A stretch of DNA of 53,669 bases from assembly GCF_008386575.1 (NCBI RefSeq), contig NZ_VUOA01000029.1, positions 1 to 53,669 of the forward strand, read 5' to 3'. The position numbers and the translations under genes are program-made. Each line of letters begins with the position of its first letter. Within the stretch, counting starts at the first letter, position 1. The notes below the pieces were generated by a model. The model was given only the letters and a program-made list of their open reading frames with translations, had not been told where the DNA came from and made no database searches. The stretch is from Salinarimonas soli. GTDB lineage: Bacteria; Pseudomonadota; Alphaproteobacteria; Rhizobiales; Beijerinckiaceae. Shown here in pieces: positions 16,493 through 23,064 of this stretch.

Positions 16493-17067
16493 TCGGGGCG
16501 GTCGCGCCGGCACGCGTCAAGACCCTGGCCCGCGGCGACGCCCTCTTTCGCCAGGGCGACCCTGCGACCGCGATCTTCAGGGTCGTGGCCGGGCGGTTGC
16601 GCCTGGAGCGACGCACCTCCGACGGCCGTCCGGTCGTCCTCCATACCGCCCGCGCCGGGGAGCTCTTCGCCGAGGCGTCCCTCTTCGCCGACGCCTACCA
16701 TTGCGACGCGGTGGCGGTGACCGACGCGGTCGTAGGCCTCTACGACAAGGCGGCCCTGCTCGCGAGCCTCGGCGCCGGCGCCCAGGCTGGCGGCCTGATC
16801 GCAACCATGGCCCGCCAGCTTCAGGAGTGCCGAGGCCGCCTGGAACTGCGCAACGTGCGCTCGGCCCGGGAGCGCGTCCTCCTCTGGCTCGACCTGCGAG
16901 GGGGCCCGGCGGGAATCGTCGCCGTCGAGGGCGAGCTCCAGGACATCGCCGCCGAGCTCGGGCTCACGCGCGAGGCGTTCTACCGGACGCTGGCCGCCCT
17001 GGAGCGGGACGGCCTGATCAGCCGCGACGGCACGCGGATCACGCTTCGGCGCCGCGTCTCCCCATGA
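16489..17067 (+). CDS. Crp/Fnr-family transcriptional regulator
   Basis: This 192-residue regulator has an N-terminal cyclic-nucleotide-binding-type beta roll (about residues 10-110, LARGDALFRQGDPATAIFRV, AGELFAEASLF) and a C-terminal helix-turn-helix of the Crp type (about 150-190, LQDIAAELGLTREAFYRTLAALERDG). No N-terminal cysteine cluster is present, so it is not an oxygen-sensing Fnr. The GTG start at 16489 overlaps the preceding ORF. It is followed 58 bp later by a His-rich periplasmic protein gene, suggesting a local stress or metal response. It is shorter than E. coli Crp, as is common for this subgroup. Confidence 0.85.
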   Translation: MIGAVAPARVKTLARGDALFRQGDPATAIFRVVAGRLRLERRTSDGRPVVLHTARAGELFAEASLFADAYHCDAVAVTDAVVGLYDKAALLASLGAGAQAGGLIATMARQLQECRGRLELRNVRSARERVLLWLDLRGGPAGIVAVEGELQDIAAELGLTREAFYRTLAALERDGLISRDGTRITLRRRVSP

Positions 17068-17125
17068 CCACGATCATATGGCGGGCCGCGTTCGCATCGT
17101 AGGAAGGGGGCACCAGGAGATCGCC

Positions 17126-17671
17126 ATGACCCTCGTTCCCGCTCTCGCCGCCTCTCTCATGCTCGTCGCCGGCCCCGCCCTCGCGCAACACGCAGGTCAC
17201 CACGGCCATGCCGGCGGGGCGCCCGGCTCCTCCTATGCCGGCCTGGAGACACGGGCCGTGAAGGCGCTGTCCGATACGCAGGTGGCCGATCTCAAGGCTG
17301 GACGGGGCATGGGCCTGGCGGTCCCGGCCGAGCTCAACGGCTATCCGGGGCCCTCGCACGTGCTGGAGCTGGCGGAGGCGCTCGCGCTCGCCCCCGGCCA
17401 GCGCGCGCGGTTGCAGGGCTTGTTCGACGCCATGCAGGCCGAGGCCGTCCCGCTCGGGGAGCGGGTGATCGCCGGGGAGACCGAGCTCGACCGGCTCTTC
17501 GCCGAGAGGCGGGCCGCCCCGGCGAACGTGGCCGCGGCCACGGCCGCGATCGGCGTGGCGCAGGGCGAGCTGCGGGCCGCGCATCTTCGCTATCACCTCG
17601 CCACGGCGGAGGTGCTCACGCCGCCGCAGGTGGATCACTACTCGCGGCTCAGGGGCTACGCGGCGCGCTAG
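17126..17671 (+). CDS. Periplasmic Spy/CnrX-like protein (heavy-metal-sensor type)
   Basis: This 181-residue protein has a clear Sec signal (MTLVPALAASLMLVAGPALA, cut before QHAGHHG). The mature N-terminus HAGHHGHAGG is His-rich and may bind metal. The rest is helical with an LTxxQ-like repeat layout: ALSDTQVADLKAG near residue 50 and a similar helix at LAPGQRARLQGLFDAMQAE, as in Spy/CpxP/CnrX proteins. Its function could be periplasmic chaperoning or metal sensing. The ATG at 17126 follows an AGGAG box. Its TAG shares a palindromic CTAG with the stop of the convergent marR gene (17668-17671). Confidence 0.72.
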   Translation: MTLVPALAASLMLVAGPALAQHAGHHGHAGGAPGSSYAGLETRAVKALSDTQVADLKAGRGMGLAVPAELNGYPGPSHVLELAEALALAPGQRARLQGLFDAMQAEAVPLGERVIAGETELDRLFAERRAAPANVAAATAAIGVAQGELRAAHLRYHLATAEVLTPPQVDHYSRLRGYAAR

Positions 17672-18111
17672 AACCGGCCGCCCAGGAGCCCGCCCAGGAT
17701 CGCCGCGAGACACCGTGCCTCGCCATCGCCGAGCCTGGCGCCGACATGCCGCTGGACCGCCTCGGCATAGACCGGCCACATCCGCTCGCGCAGGGCACGG
17801 CCCCGCTCGGTGATCTCGACGAACTGGCGCCGCCTGTCGCCCGGGTGCGGCACGCGGGCGACGAGGCCGTCGGCCTCCAGCCGGTCGAGCAGGCGGGAGA
17901 GATTGTACTGCTCCAGCAGCAGGGCGCCTTCGAGATCGCGCGGGGCGAGACGCCCGTCGGGGGCCTGCACGAGGCTCCAGAGCACGTCGTACCAGGACAA
18001 AGGCGGCTCGCCCGCCCGCTTCAGGTCCGCCTCGACGGCGCCCATGACGGCCCGCTGCGCCCGAACTAGCCGCACCCAGGCGGCGACCACGTCGTCCGTC
18101 GGCCCTTGCAT
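17668..18111 (-). CDS. MarR-family transcriptional regulator
   Basis: This 147-residue winged-helix regulator shows PLSWYDVLWSLVQAPDGRLAPRDL as helices 1-2, EQYNLSRLLDRLEADGLVAR as the recognition-helix region, and HPGDRRRQFVEITERG as the wing, the typical MarR D-x-R-x-x-x motif. It is divergent from a glutathione S-transferase gene with 140 bp between starts. That gap contains two ATGCANNTGCAT palindromes exactly 20 bp apart, so it probably represses itself and the GST and responds to an electrophile or phenolic compound. Confidence 0.9.
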   Translation of the reverse strand: MQGPTDDVVAAWVRLVRAQRAVMGAVEADLKRAGEPPLSWYDVLWSLVQAPDGRLAPRDLEGALLLEQYNLSRLLDRLEADGLVARVPHPGDRRRQFVEITERGRALRERMWPVYAEAVQRHVGARLGDGEARCLAAILGGLLGGRF

Positions 18112-18163
18112 GCCGGCAAGCCTCGATCCGCTCCGATGCCGTTACAGCAGGCTTGCAGGGTTC

Positions 18164-18195
18164 ATGCAACTGCATCCATATCGATGCATATGCAT
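18164..18195. promoter_or_regulatory. Tandem MarR operator pair (ATGCANNTGCAT x2)
   Basis: ATGCAACTGCAT at 18164-18175 and ATGCATATGCAT at 18184-18195 are both 5+2+5 palindromes with identical arms. Their start-to-start distance is 20 bp, two helical turns, so two dimers would sit on the same DNA face. The pair lies between the marR and GST starts. The match to MarR-type 10-12-bp palindromes and the location support operator function; binding is inferred. Confidence 0.6.
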
Positions 18196-18251
18196 GGGAT
18201 TGCGGACCGTCGGTCCCGTGCTCCGCAACGCATCGCCGAAGGACCGCCGCC

Positions 18252-18941
18252 ATGCCCCGCCTCGAGCTCGTCAGCCACCACCTGTGCCCCTATGTCCAGC
18301 GCGCCGCGGTCGTCCTCGACGAGAAGGGCGTCGCCTTCGAGCGCACCTATATCGACCTTGCCCGCAAGCCCGACTGGTTCCGTGACCTCTCGCCGCTCGG
18401 CAAGGTGCCCCTCCTGCGGGTCGGCGGGGAGGTGCTCTTCGAGTCCGCTGTGATCTGCGACTACCTCGACGAGACCCATGCCCCGCGCCTGCACCCGGAC
18501 GATCCGCTGGAGCGGGCCCGTCACCGGGCGTGGGTGGAGGTCGGCTCGTCCATCCTGGCCGACATCGCCGGCTTCTACGCGGCGCCGGACGCGACAGCCC
18601 TCGATGCCAGGCGCGACGCGATCCGCGCCAAGGTCGAGCGCCTGGAGGGGGTGGTCGCGGGTCCCTATTTCGTGGGCGAGCGCTTCAGCATCGTCGACGC
18701 CGCGTTCGGGCCGGTGTTCCGCTATTTCGACGCCTTCGACACCATCGCCGATTTCGGGATCCTCGACGGCCTGGAGCGGGTGGGCGCCTGGCGCGCGGGG
18801 CTCGCCCGGCGCCCGAGCGTACGCCGGGCCGTGACGGAGGACTATCCGGAGCGGCTGATGGCCTTCCTGCGGGCCCGCGACTCGCATCTGGGCGCCCGCG
18901 CCCGGCACAAAGCCGCCGCGCCGGCGGGAGCCCGACCATGA
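18252..18941 (+). CDS. Glutathione S-transferase (omega-like N-terminus)
   Basis: This 229-residue protein has an N-terminal thioredoxin-like domain (about residues 1-80) carrying CPYVQRA near residues 11-17, where Cys rather than Ser or Tyr probably activates glutathione. GKVPLLRVGGEVLFESAVICDYLDET is the glutathione-binding segment, and the C-terminal domain is helical. The Cys suggests thiol-transferase or dehalogenase-type activity rather than classic conjugation. It is divergent from marR and likely under its control. The last about 20 residues are low complexity. Confidence 0.88.
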   Translation: MPRLELVSHHLCPYVQRAAVVLDEKGVAFERTYIDLARKPDWFRDLSPLGKVPLLRVGGEVLFESAVICDYLDETHAPRLHPDDPLERARHRAWVEVGSSILADIAGFYAAPDATALDARRDAIRAKVERLEGVVAGPYFVGERFSIVDAAFGPVFRYFDAFDTIADFGILDGLERVGAWRAGLARRPSVRRAVTEDYPERLMAFLRARDSHLGARARHKAAAPAGARP

Positions 18942-18987
18942 CGCCGGACGCCTTCGCGCGGCCGGCTGCATCGGCTCCGGCGCTCCG

Positions 18988-19992
18988 TCATTGAGGGGCA
19001 GGAGCCGGCGCGGGGGCAGGCGCGGGGGCCGGCGCAGGGGCCGGCTGCGGGGGGGTGGGCGTCTCCATCAATCTCTGACGCGCCTCCGCCACGCTGCCCT
19101 GCACCTCGGCGAGCTCGCGGCGGGTGGTCTGGAGGCGCTCCTCGAGGGTTGCGATCTCCTTGTTCCGGGCGGACAGCTCCTCCGTCGCCCCGGCGAGCTG
19201 TCCCTGGATCTCCTTCTGGCGGCGCTCGGCCTCGTCCGCCGCCGTCAGGGTCTTCTCGCGGTCCGTCGTCAGGCGCGCGATCTCGGCCTCGATCTGGGTT
19301 TTCTGCGTCGCGAGCGTCTCGTTCTCGGATCGGGCCGATGCCAGGGTGCGCTGCGTGGCCGCTTCCGCCTCGCGGGCCTGCTGGACACGCTGCTCCGCCG
19401 TCGCCGCCTCGGCGCTCTTCGCCGCCGCCTCCTGGGAGATGCGCGTCATGTCCTCGCGCAGCTTGGCCTCCTGCTGGCGCGCCTCCTCGAGCCGGCGTCC
19501 CACCTCGGCCAGCTCCTGGGCGCGGGCGTTGACCGTCTGCTCGCCCTGGGCGATCTCGCCGCGCAGGGCCGCGGCGCGCTGGTCCGCCTGCTGCACCTGC
19601 CCCTGCAGCTCGGCGAGCCGCTGCGTCTCGGCGTCCGCCGCCTTCGTGGCGCCCGCGAGCCTCTGCTGAGCGGTCTCCAGCTCCTGGCGTGCCGCCGTGG
19701 CCTGGGACTGGGCCTGGTCGCGGGCCTGGTCGAGCTGCGCGCTCTGCGCCTGGGACGCCGCGATCCTGGCCTGAAGGTCCGCCAGGGTGCCGGAGGCGGT
19801 GCGCTGCTGCTGGAGCTCCGTGCGCAAGGCCTGCTCGTTCGTGGTCAGGGACGCGATCCGCGCCTCCGCCTCGCGCCTCTGGCTCGATTGGTTGAGCAGC
19901 ACCAGGAGGACCACCAGCCAGCCGACGACGGCCGCGGCGGCGAGCGCGAGGGTGACCGGCCGTTTCCATTCAGCGCTGACGTGAACTGCCAT
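18988..19992 (-). CDS. Membrane-anchored long coiled-coil protein
   Basis: This 334-residue protein has a short cytoplasmic N-terminus (MAVHVSAEWKRP), one membrane helix (about residues 14-38, LALAAAAVVGWLVVLLVLLN), then about 250 residues of uninterrupted Ala/Gln/Glu/Arg heptad-like sequence predicted as a coiled coil. The C-terminal tail consists of Pro-Ala repeats. It is built like spacer, tether or scaffold proteins of the periplasm, or like SMC/TolA-type rods, but no specific family can be named. ATG 19992 is preferred to upstream options because it is preceded by GGAG and starts just before the membrane helix. It is a single gene between unrelated neighbours. Confidence 0.75.
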   Translation of the reverse strand: MAVHVSAEWKRPVTLALAAAAVVGWLVVLLVLLNQSSQRREAEARIASLTTNEQALRTELQQQRTASGTLADLQARIAASQAQSAQLDQARDQAQSQATAARQELETAQQRLAGATKAADAETQRLAELQGQVQQADQRAAALRGEIAQGEQTVNARAQELAEVGRRLEEARQQEAKLREDMTRISQEAAAKSAEAATAEQRVQQAREAEAATQRTLASARSENETLATQKTQIEAEIARLTTDREKTLTAADEAERRQKEIQGQLAGATEELSARNKEIATLEERLQTTRRELAEVQGSVAEARQRLMETPTPPQPAPAPAPAPAPAPAPAPQ

Positions 19993-20301
19993 CTCGATCT
20001 CCTCGGCCCCATGCCCGTATCCCGAACCGCGCGCACGCGCCGCCGACGGGCCGCATGCTCCCAACGCGCCCGGGCGCTTCGGGATGCGTTCCGAACGCCC
20101 GATCCGCCGGCGGGCGGAGCCCGCCTGGACCGTCGATTCGCCATGCTACGTCCTCGCGACACCGCGCGCTACGCCAGCCCGACGCCGGGCGGGCTGAGCG
20201 TGCTGCGACGCCGGCATCCGGCCGTGGCCCCGTCGCGCAGGGTTCGAGACGCCCGCGGCCTTGAGGGAGAGAGCGGGACCGCCATGCCGAATCGGCTGCC
20301 C

Positions 20302-21249
20302 TCACGCGCTCGCCGCGTCGAGGCGGGCGATGGCGCCGGGGGCGAGGGTGAGGCGCGTCGCGGCCGCGAGGTCGTGCACCTGGTCGAGGCTCGTAGCGCT
20401 CGCGATGGGCGCCGTGACGCCCGGGCGGGCCATGAGCCAGGCGAGCGCGATCTGAGCGGGCGTCGCGCCCTCCTCCGCCGCCGCATCGTCGAGGGCGGCG
20501 AGGATCCGGCGGCCGCGCTCGTTGAGGTACTTCGCCATGCCCTCCCCGCGCGCGCTCTTGCCGAAATCGGCCTCCGACCGGTACTTGCCCGTCAAGAAGC
20601 CGCTCGCCAGCGAGAAATAGCCGATCACGCCCAGCCCCTCGGCCCGGCAGAGCGGCTCGAGCTCCGCCTCGAACGCGGCCCGCTGGTAGAGATTGTATTC
20701 GGGCTGCAGGCTCTCGTAGCGCGGCAGGCCCGTTCGGGCGCTGACGTCGAGGGCCTCGCGCAGCCGCGCGGCCTCGTAGTTGGACGCGCCGACGACCCGC
20801 ACCTTGCCGGCGCGGATCAGGCCGTCATAGGCCTCCAGCGTCTCCTCGAGCGGCGTGTCGGGATCGTCCCAATGCGACTGGTAGAGGTCGATATAGTCGG
20901 TCCCGAGGCGCCGCAGCGCCGCCTCCGCGGCCTCACGGATATAGAGCTTGGACAGGCACTTGCGGCCAAGCCCCATGTCGCTGCCCACCTTGGTCGCGAT
21001 CACGAGGTGCTCCCGGCCGCCCCGGCTCTTGAGCCAGTTGCCGATGATCGTCTCGGACTCGCCGCCCTGGTTGCCGGGCTTCCAGCGCGAGTAGACGTCC
21101 GCGGTGTCGATGAAGGTGAGGCCCGCCGCGACCATGGCGTCGAGGAGCGCGAACGACGCGGCCTCGTCCACGGTCCAGCCGAACACGTTGCCGCCGATGC
21201 AGAGCGGCGGAACCCGCAGGGGGCTTCGTCCAAGCTGGCGCAACGTCAT
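20302..21249 (-). CDS. Aldo/keto reductase
   Basis: This 315-residue NADPH-dependent oxidoreductase has a TIM-barrel fold. The catalytic tetrad is visible as Asp and Tyr in FIDTADVYSRW, Lys in LVIATKVGSDMG, and His in DLYQSHWDDPDTP. The NADP-binding end is IASATSLDQVHDLAAAT. It resembles the YajO/Tas-type group acting on small aldehydes. The start at 21249 (MTLRQLGRSPLRVPPLCIGGNVFG) follows AGGAG. It lies 80 bp downstream of the DUF2945 gene on the same strand and may be cotranscribed with it, hinting at a shared stress role. The physiological substrate is unknown. Confidence 0.9.
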   Translation of the reverse strand: MTLRQLGRSPLRVPPLCIGGNVFGWTVDEAASFALLDAMVAAGLTFIDTADVYSRWKPGNQGGESETIIGNWLKSRGGREHLVIATKVGSDMGLGRKCLSKLYIREAAEAALRRLGTDYIDLYQSHWDDPDTPLEETLEAYDGLIRAGKVRVVGASNYEAARLREALDVSARTGLPRYESLQPEYNLYQRAAFEAELEPLCRAEGLGVIGYFSLASGFLTGKYRSEADFGKSARGEGMAKYLNERGRRILAALDDAAAEEGATPAQIALAWLMARPGVTAPIASATSLDQVHDLAAATRLTLAPGAIARLDAASA

Positions 21250-21329
21250 GGGCCTCTCCTGTTGCGGCTCCCGCGGCCGGCGTCTCTCGTCCCAGGCGCG
21301 AGCCTTGAGGCCGGCGCGATCGAACGCGC

Positions 21330-21539
21330 TCAGGCCTTCTTCAGCTCGGTGGCCTTGTGGGCGGCCTGCTTGCCGGACTTGTCGCTCTTGACGATGTATT
21401 GCGGATCGTCCTTCGAGGCGGCGACCTTGTGCCCCTTGATCTTGGTGGGCGTGGTCTGCTTCTTCACGACGTGGCCGACGCTGTGGCCGCCCGACGAATC
21501 CCAGGCGACCTTGTCGCCGCTCTTCAACGCTTTTACCAT
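21330..21539 (-). CDS. DUF2945 (hypervirulence-associated TUDOR-like) small protein
   Basis: This 69-residue soluble basic protein contains KSGDKVAWDSSGGHSVGHVVKK, KIKGHKVAASKDDPQYIVKSD and KSGKQAAHKATELKKA, which together define the small DUF2945/HVA1 beta-barrel family common in Hyphomicrobiales. The function is unknown; members are often stress-induced. ATG 21539 has GGAG upstream. About 50 bp upstream a GGAAC-N18-TT sequence (minus strand, 21613-21589) matches the EcfG/RpoE2 general-stress promoter of alphaproteobacteria, consistent with that expression pattern. Confidence 0.88.
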   Translation of the reverse strand: MVKALKSGDKVAWDSSGGHSVGHVVKKQTTPTKIKGHKVAASKDDPQYIVKSDKSGKQAAHKATELKKA

Positions 21540-21588
21540 CGCCGTCTCCTGCCGGTGACGCGGTGCCGTCGGACCGCTCCACCTTCGC

Positions 21589-21613
21589 AACCCCACCTCG
21601 CCGCCCCCGTTCC
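21589..21613 (-). promoter_or_regulatory. Candidate EcfG/RpoE2 general-stress promoter
   Basis: On the minus strand GGAAC (21613-21609) is followed by 18 bp and TT (21590-21589), matching the GGAAC-N18/19-TT consensus described for alphaproteobacterial EcfG/RpoE2 sigma factors. It sits 50 bp upstream of the DUF2945 start. GGAAC is short and can occur by chance, so support is moderate. Confidence 0.42.
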
Positions 21614-21744
21614 GCGCCGCGTCAGACTGCCGCTCGCCGGCCCCGCACCGCCCGCTGATGAGCGAGCGAGGCGGCGCCCGAACCGGCAGGCGGTGCCGCT
21701 CCGGCCCATGAGGGGTTGGAGGGGTCGGTCGCCGGGCCGGCCCG

Positions 21745-22557
21745 TCAGGCGACCTCCCGGAGCGCGGGCTCCTCGACGAGACCGCCCTCGCCGAACAGGC
21801 GGGCGGCCGAGTCCCCCAGGGCCTGCCGCGCCGCGTCGAGGCCGCCCTCCGCGCCCCGGGCCCAGGCCTGGATCCTCGAAAGGGGCAGGTCGGTGAGAAG
21901 GCGCAGGAGGCGGGGCACGTCGTCGGCGAGCGCCTGCGCCCAGGGGCCGGGCTCGCGGCCGAGGCTGAGGGCGCGGCTCGTCCCATCGGCGACGCGCAGG
22001 CGGCTGTCGCCCGCGAGCACCGCCGTGAAGCTCGCGACGGGCCCGGCGCCGAGGCGCGCGGCCTGGATCCCTCCCGCCTCCAGGGCGTCCGCCTCGTCGA
22101 GGGCTCCCACCCGCACCACGGGGCCGAACCGCCGGCCGACCTCGATCACGTCGAGGGCCTCCGCGAGCGCGGCGTCGGGACCGGACCAGGCGGCGCGCTC
22201 GCGCAAGCCGTCACGCCAGCGCCCGGTGTCGATCACGGCCGCGTCGCCCGGGCCCTCGCCCGTGCGCAGGCACCGGGAGAGGCGGGCCGCCCAGCGCGCC
22301 TCGCGGGCGGGGCCTGAGCGCTCGCCCGCATCCGCCCCGGGCCTCAGCAGGACGACGGGCCGGTGACCCGCCTGCTGCATCCAGCGCAGGGCCATGAGCC
22401 CGGGCAGGCTGCCGAGCCCCAGATCGGGCCGATCCAGGCGCACGGCAACGGCGGCGGGCCCCGCGCGCAGGGCGGCGTCGAGCCCGTCCCGGTCGGGACA
22501 GCGGTAGAGGATGCCGCGCTCCAGGAGGACGGCGAGGGCGGGGGACGGGGTGGGCAT
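21745..22557 (-). CDS. Degenerate tyrosyl-tRNA synthetase paralogue (probable pseudoenzyme)
   Basis: This 270-residue protein is colinear with the two ends of TyrRS. Residues 12-72 (ERGILYRCPDRDGLDAAL ... LMALRWMQQAGHRPVVLL) match the N-terminal Rossmann half, EVGRRF (139-144) matches DVGRHF, and DDVPRLLRLLTDLPLSRI (212-229) plus the following Ala-rich helices match the helical region after the catalytic domain. The HIGH segment is LGLGSL (46-51), with both histidines lost. The tyrosine-pocket YIGFD is VAVRLD. The middle with the Tyr-binding loop and the KMSKS loop is missing, as is the S4 domain. Length is 270 against about 415. It is therefore unlikely to charge tRNA. It starts at 22557 after GGAG and is preceded by an attenuator-like leader. 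The intact long frame argues for selection rather than decay. Confidence 0.78.
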   Translation of the reverse strand: MPTPSPALAVLLERGILYRCPDRDGLDAALRAGPAAVAVRLDRPDLGLGSLPGLMALRWMQQAGHRPVVLLRPGADAGERSGPAREARWAARLSRCLRTGEGPGDAAVIDTGRWRDGLRERAAWSGPDAALAEALDVIEVGRRFGPVVRVGALDEADALEAGGIQAARLGAGPVASFTAVLAGDSRLRVADGTSRALSLGREPGPWAQALADDVPRLLRLLTDLPLSRIQAWARGAEGGLDAARQALGDSAARLFGEGGLVEEPALREVA

Positions 22558-22610
22558 CGTGGGTCTCCGTGGCGTGGGCCGCGGGCCGGAGACCGTCTGG
22601 AGAGACAAGA

Positions 22611-22633
22611 AAGCCGCCGGAACGCGGCGGCTT
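22611..22633 (-). terminator. Attenuator hairpin upstream of the TyrRS-like gene
   Basis: A 9-bp perfect stem (AAGCCGCCG / CGGCGGCTT) with a 5-nt loop is followed in the minus-strand reading by TTTCTTGTCT, an acceptable U-rich tract. It lies between the 15-codon leader ORF and the TyrRS-like start, 54 bp upstream of the latter, so it would terminate transcription before the gene unless disrupted. Its 5' arm GCCGCC can instead pair with GGCGGC immediately after the leader stop (22670-22665). Confidence 0.65.
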
Positions 22634-22670
22634 GTCGGTGTCAGGTTTGCATGACCGGACCGGTGCCGCC

Positions 22671-22718
22671 CTATGGGGACGGCGTAAAATACATCGCGGT
22701 GGGGCGGCGCTCGGTCAT
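22671..22718 (-). CDS. Leader peptide with Tyr-Phe codons (putative attenuator uORF)
   Basis: This 15-codon ORF encodes MTERRPTAMYFTPSP. The central TAT-TTT pair is AT-rich and unusual in a genome that prefers TAC and TTC. It contains GCCGCC (Arg-Arg-Pro codons), which can pair with GGCGGC right after its stop. That segment can alternatively pair with the 5' arm of the terminator hairpin at 22611-22633. This gives the 1:2, 2:3, 3:4 logic of ribosome-mediated attenuation. A TTGACG promoter places the start near the ATG, so the message may be leaderless, as known for rhizobial trpL. Stalling at Tyr or Phe would favour readthrough into the TyrRS-like gene. Confidence 0.55.
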   Translation of the reverse strand: MTERRPTAMYFTPSP

Positions 22719-22726
22719 GGGCGGAC

Positions 22727-22754
22727 CCTAGACGGGCGGGCGCCGGCGCGTCAA
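22727..22754 (-). promoter_or_regulatory. Putative promoter of the leader/TyrRS-like transcript
   Basis: Minus-strand TTGACG (22754-22749) and TCTAGG (22732-22727) are 16 bp apart. Initiation 6-8 nt later would fall at about 22720, within a few bases of the leader ATG at 22718. The -10 is weak, but the position is ideal for a leaderless attenuator message. Confidence 0.45.
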
Positions 22755-22832
22755 GCCTGAGGGGCGCGGGGCGGGCCGGGTGAGGCGCGAGAGCCACAGG
22801 GAGCCGGGCGCCTCCGGCGCGCCGCCCGCCGG

Positions 22833-22862
22833 TTGACGGGGCACGGGGCCGCCCCCACACTT
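22833..22862 (+). promoter_or_regulatory. Putative promoter before the 27-codon ORF and gloA-like gene
   Basis: TTGACG (22833-22838) is followed by a GC-rich 17-18-bp spacer and CACACT/ACACTT (22856-22862). It is divergent from the attenuator promoter and lies about 30 bp upstream of the small ORF at 22890. The -10 is weak. Confidence 0.35.
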
Positions 22863-22889
22863 CGCCCCCTGGAAACCTGGAGGTCGCCC

Positions 22890-22973
22890 ATGCCGGCAAA
22901 GCCCTGCGGTCCCTCGCGCCCCTACGCCAAGCCGCGGCCCGCGCGGCCCCTGGGGACGGGCCGCCGGACCTGA
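22890..22973 (+). CDS. Possible small basic peptide (27 aa) upstream of the glyoxalase-like gene
   Basis: ATG 22890 is preceded at 6-nt spacing by GGAGGT, one of the best ribosome sites in the window, and by a TTGACG promoter. It would encode MPAKPCGPSRPYAKPRPARP followed by seven more residues: 27 residues with about one third Pro and a quarter Arg/Lys. The VOC/glyoxalase gene follows 91 bp downstream. It could be a leader peptide affecting that gene or a free small protein. In a GC-rich genome a Pro/Arg-rich reading can be fortuitous, so confidence rests on the ribosome site. Confidence 0.35.
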   Translation: MPAKPCGPSRPYAKPRPARPLGTGRRT

Positions 22974-23064
22974 CCCGGCCGCGGCGCGATCTCCGGCCGG
23001 GCGCCCGGGGCGGCGCCCAAGGCCCGCTCGCATTCCCTTTCACGACGGCGCAGGGGGCACCGCC

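Noticed and set aside
22611-22633. The hairpin as an ordinary bidirectional terminator only
   Set aside because: It could terminate on either strand, but its position between a leader ORF and a gene start on the same strand, with alternative pairing segments, makes attenuation the better reading. The simpler role is not excluded.
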